64,000 nucleotides of DNA from Treponema sp. (GTDB taxonomy: Bacteria; Spirochaetota; Spirochaetia; Treponematales; Treponemataceae), in assembly GCA_017617145.1 (NCBI GenBank), contig JAFZWX010000200.1, positions 1 to 64,000 of the forward strand. The letters run 5' to 3'. Shown here piece by piece: positions 54,798-61,920 of the stretch (the first letter of the stretch is position 1; each line of letters opens with the position of its first letter). The notes beneath the pieces are model-generated. The model saw only the letters and a program-made list of their open reading frames with translations. It searched no databases and was not told the origin of the DNA. Both the position numbers and the translations under genes were made by a program.

Positions 54798-56303
54798 TTA
54801 ATTAGCCTTAATTGAATTCTTCACAATAACATCATGTGCACCACCCTCGCGGATAGAGGCTGCACTTACAAGTGTAATCTTTGCGTTCTTCTGTAATTCA
54901 GGAATTGTAAGAACACCGCAGTTACACATTGTATGAATTACTTTGCTTGTTGTAAGAGTAACGTTATCGTGGAGCGAACCTGCATAAGGAACATATGAAT
55001 CAACGCCCTCTTCAAATGCCATTCCTTTTTTACCGCCAAGGTCGTAGCGCTGCCAGTTGCGTGCACGGTTTGAACCTTCACCCCAGTATTCCTTTACGTA
55101 GTTACCATTAACAATAAGCTTGTTTGTTGGAGATTCGTCAAAGCGGGCAAAATAGCGTCCAAGCATTACAAAATCTGCACCCATAGCCAAAGCCAAAGTT
55201 ACGTGGTGGTCATAAACAATACCACCATCGGAACAGATTGGAACATAAATACCTGTTTCTTCGTAGTACTTGTCGCGAGCCTTTGCAACTTCAATTGTGG
55301 CTGTAGCCTGACCACGACCAATACCCTTCTGTTCGCGTGTAATACAAATTGAACCGCCGCCAATACCAATCTTAACAAAGTCTGCACCTGCTTCTGCAAG
55401 GAAACGGAAGCCTTCTGCATCTACAACATTACCGGCACCAATTTTTGCATTAGGCCATTTAGCGTGAATATCCTGTAAAGCGCGGCGCTGCCATTCTGTA
55501 AAGCCTTCGCTAGAGTCTAAAGTCATTACATCAACTCCGGCTTCAAGAAGTGCTGGAACTCTGTCCATATAATCGCGTGTATTAATACCGGCACCTACAA
55601 TATATCGTTTTTGTTCATCAAGTAATTCGTTTGGATGTTCTTCGTGGCTTGCAGCATCCTTACGGAAAACCAGGTAAAGAAGATTTCCGTCGCCATCAAC
55701 AATCGGAAGCTGGTTTACTTTTTTCTGCCAGATAATATCATTTGCTTCTTCAAGAGTAATTCCTTCGCGGCCCATTACAAGGGAACCAAGCGGAGTCATA
55801 TATTCCTGAACCTTTGCATCCGGAGCAGCCTTTTTAATACGGAAGTCGCGGTCTGTAATGATACCAAGAAGTTTTCCGTTTGCTGTTCCATCAAGTGTTA
55901 CTGCAACTGTAGAGTGTCCTGTTTTTTCAATTGCTTCAACAAGTTCAGTCAAAGTCTGTTCAGGACGAATATTTGTATCAGAAGGAACAAAGCCTGCTTT
56001 ATATGCTTTTACTCTGGCAACCATTGCAGCTTGATTTTCAATTGTCTGAGATCCGTAAATAAACGAAATGCCGCCTTCTTTTGCAAGAGCGACGGCAAGT
56101 TTATCATCAGAAACAGCCTGCATTACAGCAGATGTCATAGGAATGTTCATAACAAGAGGACATTTTTCGCCCTTTTTCTTGTTGTAACGAACTACAGGTG
56201 TCTGCAGATTTACATTGGCAGGAATACAATCTGGTCCAGTATAACCTGGAATCAACAGATACTCATCAAATGTGTGTGACGGTTCTTCAAAAAAATAGGC
56301 CAT
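54798..56303 (-). CDS. guaB: IMP dehydrogenase
   Basis: 501 residues. It oxidises IMP to XMP, the committed step to GMP, in the cytoplasm. The barrel halves enclose a CBS pair (about 115-235, with [20 protein letters not shown] and [18 protein letters not shown]). The active-site Cys is in [37 protein letters not shown] is the phosphate-loop region. AAGAGGAAG and a strong promoter lie upstream. No guaA is beside it. Confidence 0.95.
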   Translation of the reverse strand: MAYFFEEPSHTFDEYLLIPGYTGPDCIPANVNLQTPVVRYNKKKGEKCPLVMNIPMTSAVMQAVSDDKLAVALAKEGGISFIYGSQTIENQAAMVARVKAYKAGFVPSDTNIRPEQTLTELVEAIEKTGHSTVAVTLDGTANGKLLGIITDRDFRIKKAAPDAKVQEYMTPLGSLVMGREGITLEEANDIIWQKKVNQLPIVDGDGNLLYLVFRKDAASHEEHPNELLDEQKRYIVGAGINTRDYMDRVPALLEAGVDVMTLDSSEGFTEWQRRALQDIHAKWPNAKIGAGNVVDAEGFRFLAEAGADFVKIGIGGGSICITREQKGIGRGQATATIEVAKARDKYYEETGIYVPICSDGGIVYDHHVTLALAMGADFVMLGRYFARFDESPTNKLIVNGNYVKEYWGEGSNRARNWQRYDLGGKKGMAFEEGVDSYVPYAGSLHDNVTLTTSKVIHTMCNCGVLTIPELQKNAKITLVSAASIREGGAHDVIVKNSIKAN

Positions 56304-56340
56304 GTTTTCTTCCTCTTAGATATTAATATTTTAATCGGTA

Positions 56341-56369
56341 ATTATATAATACAAAGAATATTCGGTCAA
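56341..56369 (-). promoter_or_regulatory. Promoter of guaB
   Basis: On the minus strand TTGACC (56364-56369), 17 bases, TATAAT (56341-56346). Upstream, ACTATTTATTG and TCTATTTATTG form an 11-base direct repeat (plus strand, 56372-56394) that could bind a regulator. The leader is about 30 bases. Confidence 0.7.
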
Positions 56370-56413
56370 GGACTATTTATTGTCTATTTATTGACAGAAC
56401 GATGAATTGTTTT

Positions 56414-56441
56414 GCCATTACGAACGAAGTGCATCAATCCG
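56414..56441. repeat. Decayed copy of the GGATTGCC..CTTCG..AATGAC repeat
   Basis: The reverse complement reads CGGATTGATGCACTTCGTTC, then GTAATGGC, which aligns with the copies at 11249 and 29671 except at several positions. It ends at the base before the lipoprotein stop codon. Confidence 0.45.
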
Positions 56442-59400
56442 TTACTTCAGCATTTTATATACATTTGAAATTTCAGATGTATTATTAGCAAAATGAACGA
56501 CCATAACATAATAGAACTGGCCTATTTCATCTGAATTAAGCATATCCTCGCGCACATCATTATCTTTAAATGAAATACCGCCGTTGTCACCACTAAAATA
56601 ATAGGTCTTTATGAGTTTACCGCGTCGTTCCCATTCATCAATATCGGAACCAAGATTATTAAGACTTGAAATCAGATTAATAATAACAGGTCTGTTTGAA
56701 CTTACAGCAGCAGTATTCTTAAAGAAAGATCCTTTGAACTTGCTCATATCTTCATCTGCAGCAGGAATATAATAATACACCGGATAAGAAACAGTTTCAT
56801 CTGTATACAAATCATATTCAGTTTCATTTTCTACGAATGGAACAACAGATTCTGTTTCGGCAGAATCATTATAAGGACGACCGGCTTTCTTATTTACACC
56901 ACGCTTTGTTTTTGCATTATAAGTATTATCATTAAAGCTTTGTATTGAAATTCTGTAGAAGGTTCCCTTCTGAAGCTGCTTTGTTTTTGAACTTCTTCCT
57001 CCAAGAACCTTATCAATAACACTTACAGTTGCTTTTGTTGTATTTGAAATTGTTTTATTTTTTGAGTTAATTACACAATTCTGAAGTTCATTCTGATTTT
57101 CATAAAAATCGTACCAGCCGCTTGAAGTATTTTTGTTATCTGCATCATAGGCCTGAATATTTATCATGTTTTTATCAAATCGTGCTTCATTATCTTTTAG
57201 ATTCAAAACAGTAGTAAACTGATTTGCAGCAGAATCATATGTAACTTTTAATTTATTCTTAAATGTGCCAATATTTGCCTTCCCCAAAGTAATAAAGTTT
57301 TCGTTTCCAAAAGCATCCCAAACTTTAGCAAAGAACATATATTTTCCGTCTTTGAGGCCATTTACATATACAACAGGAGAAAGACTGTATTTCAATGATA
57401 AATCAGAAGGATTATACCAGACATCAGCCGAAAGCCTGCTTTGAACAACAGGAAGCTCTTTTATTTTATCTTCCGAAAGTACAGAAAGATTATTTCCCCA
57501 GTTTTCGTTATATTCTATATAATAATATTTGAAAAGTTCACTTGTATTAAGATCATCTTCCCTTATAAGTCCATCATATTTAAACGAACGTCCATCATAA
57601 GAAAGCATTGAATCATGAGATGTTATCTGTGTACTTGCTTCAGGAGGTATATTATCTTCTTCACGTGTAAAGGTGATTGTCTGAATATCAGAACATACAG
57701 TTTTATTTCCTTTTACAGCCATAATTCTTATCTGAGCAGAAATTTCTGAGTATGCAGCAAGAAGTTCATCTCTTACCGTAAAGAAAGAATCAGTATTCCA
57801 CAGAGAAGGATCGGCCCAGGATTCACCTGCTTTAATGGGAGCACGAAGAGGATTATCTATCTTAAAAGACAACTCCTTGTAAGTATTCCAGTTTTTTCCA
57901 TCCAGACTATAACAAGGATAATAAGAAACATCATCCTGACCATTTTCGATTGAAACATTTATTGTAAAGGTTCCGGAATTAATTCCATCAGATTCTTTTT
58001 CTACACTAAAACTGTATTGTTCAGGATCTTCTCCAGCCGAAATTGTATCTACAAATAATTCATAAAGAGGTCCATAGGTATTTCCACACCAGCTTCCGTT
58101 TGTTTTTGAATAAGCAGAATAAACAGGCTGAATATAAACAACATAATTTGAATCTTCTTCTATTTCAAATTCCTTGCTGTCCGAAGCATTATCTTCTGAA
58201 ATATCTGTAAAATCTTCTGTATCTGACAATTCCGATATCTGTTTATAGAAATTTCGTTTTAGTTCTACTGTCTCAATTTCCTGAGCCTCTTCTATTCGTC
58301 CATAATAAATTCTATATGAAACATTATGAACTTTATCAGGAAGACCTCCTGCTTTTGAAACAGAATTTGTTAAGTCCGAAAAATTCAATCTGATTATTTT
58401 GAATTCTTCAGTTTCTGCATCCCAAACCTCGTAATTGAAAAAATCAATCTGTGCCGGTACTACTGAATTTACAAGACAATAGTTTCCAACACAATCGATT
58501 ACAGTAGCCTGAAGAATTATATCTTTATTCAGATTATTTTCGCGGAACTGTTTATATGCATAAGGAAGTTCAAACAAAAGTTTATTTGATTTTACAACAG
58601 CCTCTGCATTTTCATCAAATGCTTCTTCAGAAGATTCCTCCTGATATCTGTAAATTCTTTGAGGTTCAGAAAGTTCAGAAAGTGAAAAACCCCATGCAAG
58701 CATATAAGTAAAATCGTTTTTAGACTGAGAATATAAAACTTCTTCGTCTTCAATTTCTCTTGAGAAGAATACGTCATCTGAAATATTATTAAATTGTATA
58801 TAATCTGTATAAGTCAGCAGTTGTTTTTTTGTAGGAATCAAAGACTCCTGTTCAGAAAGTTCGAATTCAGGGATGTCAACTGTAATAGCAGCATTTGGAG
58901 AATAAGGGAAAGAAGTATCTCTGATTAAATAAAGGGTTTTGTTTTCTGAACTTTCATTGTCAGAAGCATCCTTTAGGGTAGCAGTAATTTTATACATACC
59001 ATCCATATATTTTGAATCGGACAAATCAATACAGATTGTATCAAAGTAATTTTCTGAAAAATTAAGATTAGTAAGCTTTACAAGTTTTGTTTGTTCTGCT
59101 TCGTCAATAACATTACCTGCTGTATCAAACACTCTCTGAAACTTAAAGCTTGCCCAAACCTCTCCGTTTGCGTCATCATTTCCTTCTAAATAGAAATCGA
59201 ACTTTGAATTAATATGATTTGTTCTGCAGATTTCTTCTTCGGTCAAAGATGAAAGCTCTTCATCACTAAGAATAGTGAGATAACCATTTCCCTGATCATA
59301 AAGATAATCGTCAGGCAGTTCGGCTCGTGAAATATAAAGAGTCGGCTTTTCTTCATCAAGACTGTCATTTATTCTATAACGAAAATCGATAGGATTCTGA

Positions 59401-59858
59401 AGTTTATTTCCATCTCTGTCTTCAACAGATTTTGGAATTGTTACATAAATATCAAAAACTGTTTTATTCTTAAGATCTATAAGGTTTTCCTGATTTACAC
59501 AAATCTCTACAAGCGTGTCATCATTTGACCATACCGGCAGACAGAAATTTTCCTTAAGATTTTTACCCATTGAATCTGTAATTATGAGATTGTTCCAGAA
59601 GGTCTGGGTGTCCATTGGTTTTGAGAAAGAAATAATAAGCTTTCTGTTTTTTGGAACACCTCCTTCAAAAAAGGCAGGAGCTTCAATTGTTGCAACAGGG
59701 CTTATATAAACTGTACTGATTACTTCATTTTCAAGAGTTTTAATTGTCTTCCCGGTCTCAAGCCCATTACTGCAAGACGATACAGTTAACACAAAAACTG
59801 CAAGCGTAAAAAAGAGAAGACTTGTCCTAAAAAGCATGAGGGCATTCTTTTTCAACAT
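56442..59858 (-). CDS. Very large Ig-like repeat lipoprotein
   Basis: 1138 residues. The lipobox TVSSC near residue 29 marks a lipoprotein. Residues about 50-165 form an SbsA-type (Big_5) domain: GGVPKNRKLIISFSKPMDTQ and FDIYVTIPKSVEDRDGNKLQ. More strand-rich, Ig/FN3-like modules follow, acidic and Ser/Thr-rich, without Cys pairs or enzyme motifs. It is probably surface-exposed and may bind a host or polymer ligand. AAAGGAGTGTT precedes the ATG, with TATAAT 29-34 bases before it. It is divergent from the next gene and shows no clear operon partner. Confidence 0.78.
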   Translation of the reverse strand: MLKKNALMLFRTSLLFFTLAVFVLTVSSCSNGLETGKTIKTLENEVISTVYISPVATIEAPAFFEGGVPKNRKLIISFSKPMDTQTFWNNLIITDSMGKNLKENFCLPVWSNDDTLVEICVNQENLIDLKNKTVFDIYVTIPKSVEDRDGNKLQNPIDFRYRINDSLDEEKPTLYISRAELPDDYLYDQGNGYLTILSDEELSSLTEEEICRTNHINSKFDFYLEGNDDANGEVWASFKFQRVFDTAGNVIDEAEQTKLVKLTNLNFSENYFDTICIDLSDSKYMDGMYKITATLKDASDNESSENKTLYLIRDTSFPYSPNAAITVDIPEFELSEQESLIPTKKQLLTYTDYIQFNNISDDVFFSREIEDEEVLYSQSKNDFTYMLAWGFSLSELSEPQRIYRYQEESSEEAFDENAEAVVKSNKLLFELPYAYKQFRENNLNKDIILQATVIDCVGNYCLVNSVVPAQIDFFNYEVWDAETEEFKIIRLNFSDLTNSVSKAGGLPDKVHNVSYRIYYGRIEEAQEIETVELKRNFYKQISELSDTEDFTDISEDNASDSKEFEIEEDSNYVVYIQPVYSAYSKTNGSWCGNTYGPLYELFVDTISAGEDPEQYSFSVEKESDGINSGTFTINVSIENGQDDVSYYPCYSLDGKNWNTYKELSFKIDNPLRAPIKAGESWADPSLWNTDSFFTVRDELLAAYSEISAQIRIMAVKGNKTVCSDIQTITFTREEDNIPPEASTQITSHDSMLSYDGRSFKYDGLIREDDLNTSELFKYYYIEYNENWGNNLSVLSEDKIKELPVVQSRLSADVWYNPSDLSLKYSLSPVVYVNGLKDGKYMFFAKVWDAFGNENFITLGKANIGTFKNKLKVTYDSAANQFTTVLNLKDNEARFDKNMINIQAYDADNKNTSSGWYDFYENQNELQNCVINSKNKTISNTTKATVSVIDKVLGGRSSKTKQLQKGTFYRISIQSFNDNTYNAKTKRGVNKKAGRPYNDSAETESVVPFVENETEYDLYTDETVSYPVYYYIPAADEDMSKFKGSFFKNTAAVSSNRPVIINLISSLNNLGSDIDEWERRGKLIKTYYFSGDNGGISFKDNDVREDMLNSDEIGQFYYVMVVHFANNTSEISNVYKMLK

Positions 59859-59941
59859 AACACTCCTTTATACTCTCAAGTTATTTTACCATTATATAGA
59901 AAAAAAATAAAGCCTTTTGTAGCAATATCCGAAAATTGAAT

Positions 59942-60502
59942 ATGCACCTGTTCAAAAAGGTTTTTCTGATAATTTTATTGATTTCAAGCTGTTTTTTTCT
60001 CTATTCGACCGAAAACAATTCAGAAGATGTTCATCATAATCCGTGGGAACTTATAATCTACAGACCTCAGAACAATGGAGATTTGAATTATGTTCGTTGC
60101 TGGATAAAGCTTGAAGATGCTTTAACAGGAGAAGATGTAACTTATACAAAAGCAAAAGCAACTTATGAATGGGCAAGCATTCCAGACAAAGTTAACTATT
60201 ACCAGAAAACTTATTACCTTGATGGAGGCATGGCGGCACACCTGAATCTTCAAAAAGGAAAATACAATATTACTGTTTACACTCCAAAGGATAAGGCCGG
60301 ATATTTTACAAGTCAGAACCCGTGCAGTAATGAAGGAGACTGGATTTCAAATACCTTTTACTATGACACTGAAAATCCTACTAAAGTAATTTTTGTTGTT
60401 CCAACTGCAGATGACAACGGATTTTATAACGGCGGCTGGTACATTGACTATAAAGCGCCTAAGTATTTTAAAAAATTCACAACGCCTATATTGAATCAAT
60501 AG
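59942..60502 (+). CDS. Small exported protein, unrecognised
   Basis: 186 residues from the ATG at 59942 (a TTG two codons earlier is possible). A hydrophobic signal segment (about 5-24) precedes a mature domain of about 160 residues with many aromatic residues and strand-like segments, for example LNLQKGKYNITVYTPKDKAG. The pattern suggests a small beta-sandwich, carboxypeptidase-regulatory-like, but I do not recognise a family. Two Cys residues occur (about 60 and 130). No good ribosome-binding site. It ends two bases before hairpin element B. It is divergent from the 1138-residue lipoprotein. Confidence 0.6.
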   Translation: MHLFKKVFLIILLISSCFFLYSTENNSEDVHHNPWELIIYRPQNNGDLNYVRCWIKLEDALTGEDVTYTKAKATYEWASIPDKVNYYQKTYYLDGGMAAHLNLQKGKYNITVYTPKDKAGYFTSQNPCSNEGDWISNTFYYDTENPTKVIFVVPTADDNGFYNGGWYIDYKAPKYFKKFTTPILNQ

Positions 60503-60503
60503 G

Positions 60504-60591
60504 AAAAATAAAGAGCGCTCCCGTACAAAATGTCTGTCTCAAACAGAGGAAGTTTTCGGCAGCCATTTTGTACTCCGCGCTCTTTATTTTT
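60504..60591. terminator. 88-base structured hairpin element B (GGA/GGGA internal loop)
   Basis: The outer stem AAAAATAAAGAGCGC/GCGCTCTTTATTTTT is perfect (15 bp). On the minus strand GGA faces GGGA, then GTACAAAATG pairs perfectly with CATTTTGTAC. The top has AAAC/GTTT around TTCCTCT. A 26-base near copy of its 3' arm follows at 60607-60632. The hairpin closes the small exported-protein transcript. The remaining bases to 60669 are A/T-rich with no promoter I can name. Confidence 0.85.
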
Positions 60592-60669
60592 CGATTCTTT
60601 CTTTGTAGCTCCGCACTTTTTATTTTTCAATTGGTTTTATCAATTAATTGTGATATATTAATAATACTT

Positions 60670-61920
60670 GTGATTTTTTTACGTAAAAAGCATCATTTTT
60701 TTATCCATTCTCTTTTTGCTGCCTTACTTCTTTTTTCCTGTGGTACAACTAAGGTTGAAACACCAGAACCAATTCCTGAAGAAACAGAAATTTCCGAATC
60801 AGAAGAAGTTACTGAAGTTAAGGAAATTACAATTGACGAAGAAGACGACGGAACAATCTCTCTGCTTTTTGCTGGAGACATTATGGCTCACAGCGTAAAC
60901 TATGCAATTTCGGATTATCCAAAAATCTGGCGCGACGTAAAATATATTATTGAACCAGCTGATCTTGCTTTTGGGAATATTGAAGCTCCTGTTGATGACA
61001 CCCAAAGACCACACACCTGGCCAAACTTCAATATGCCGCAAGCGTACATAGAAGCTGCAATTGATGCCGGCTTTGATGTTTTTTCGTTGTGCAACAATCA
61101 TACAAATGACCAGGGCTTGAACGGAATTAAAGAAACTGTAAAAACAACAGAAAGGCTTATTGAACGCTCTAAGACTCGTGGTGAAAACATTTATTTTTCG
61201 GGACTTAAGGATGGCAAAAAGGCTGATCTTACTTATAATCTTATAGAAAAAAAAGACTGGAAGATTTTGTTTTTACCTGTTACAGAAATTTTGAATCAGC
61301 CGTCGTATTCCGATTATATAAACTATATAGAAAATTCTGATGCTGCACGAAATGCGTTTATAAAAAAAGTAAAGGAGCTTCGTGAACAAAATCCTTGTGA
61401 TTTATTTGTAATTTCGGTACATGCCAACGAGGTTGAATATACACGCACAATTCCAGATTCGCGCGATTCTTATTACATGCAGCTGCTCAATGCCGGGGCC
61501 GATATTGTGTGGTCAAATCACGCACACATTATTAAAGACCGCAAATATATTTTTTACCACGAAACGAATTCTCAAAAAGTTATTATGTTTGCAAACGGAA
61601 ACACAATCAGCGGACAGAGAACAGAACCTCAACTGACTTCTACAAATCCTATTGGCGAGCGCGATAACACAGGGGATGGTTTAATGGTAAAACTTACATT
61701 TAAAAAACAGGAAAACGGAAACCCACCTACTCTAGTTAATTCAGAAAACTTTTTTGTAACAACATATATAAATACTGCAAGCGAATATGTAGTAAAGCCA
61801 CTTACCCAGGATTTTATTGATTACCTTTGGGATGTTCCACGTTCGAACTGGGCAAAATACATAAAGCGCCGCATTGAAATAAATAATAAATACACAAAGG
61901 ATTATATTGTATGGCAATAG
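60670..61920 (+). CDS. CapA/PgsA-like metallophosphoesterase-fold lipoprotein
   Basis: About 416 residues from a GTG at 60670. Upstream in-frame starts run through hairpin B and are unlikely. The lipobox LLFSC (Cys24) is followed by an acidic Glu/Pro linker. The domain pattern is CapA: SLLFAGDIMAHSVNYAI, AFGNIEAPVDD, FSLCNNHTNDQGLNGIKET, ISVHANEVEY and ADIVWSNHAHIIKDRKYIFY. CapA/PgsA proteins support poly-gamma-glutamate or capsule export; others are of unknown use. No capB/capC genes are nearby, so the substrate is open. The stop overlaps the helicase ATG by 10 bases. Confidence 0.84.
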   Translation: MIFLRKKHHFFIHSLFAALLLFSCGTTKVETPEPIPEETEISESEEVTEVKEITIDEEDDGTISLLFAGDIMAHSVNYAISDYPKIWRDVKYIIEPADLAFGNIEAPVDDTQRPHTWPNFNMPQAYIEAAIDAGFDVFSLCNNHTNDQGLNGIKETVKTTERLIERSKTRGENIYFSGLKDGKKADLTYNLIEKKDWKILFLPVTEILNQPSYSDYINYIENSDAARNAFIKKVKELREQNPCDLFVISVHANEVEYTRTIPDSRDSYYMQLLNAGADIVWSNHAHIIKDRKYIFYHETNSQKVIMFANGNTISGQRTEPQLTSTNPIGERDNTGDGLMVKLTFKKQENGNPPTLVNSENFFVTTYINTASEYVVKPLTQDFIDYLWDVPRSNWAKYIKRRIEINNKYTKDYIVWQ

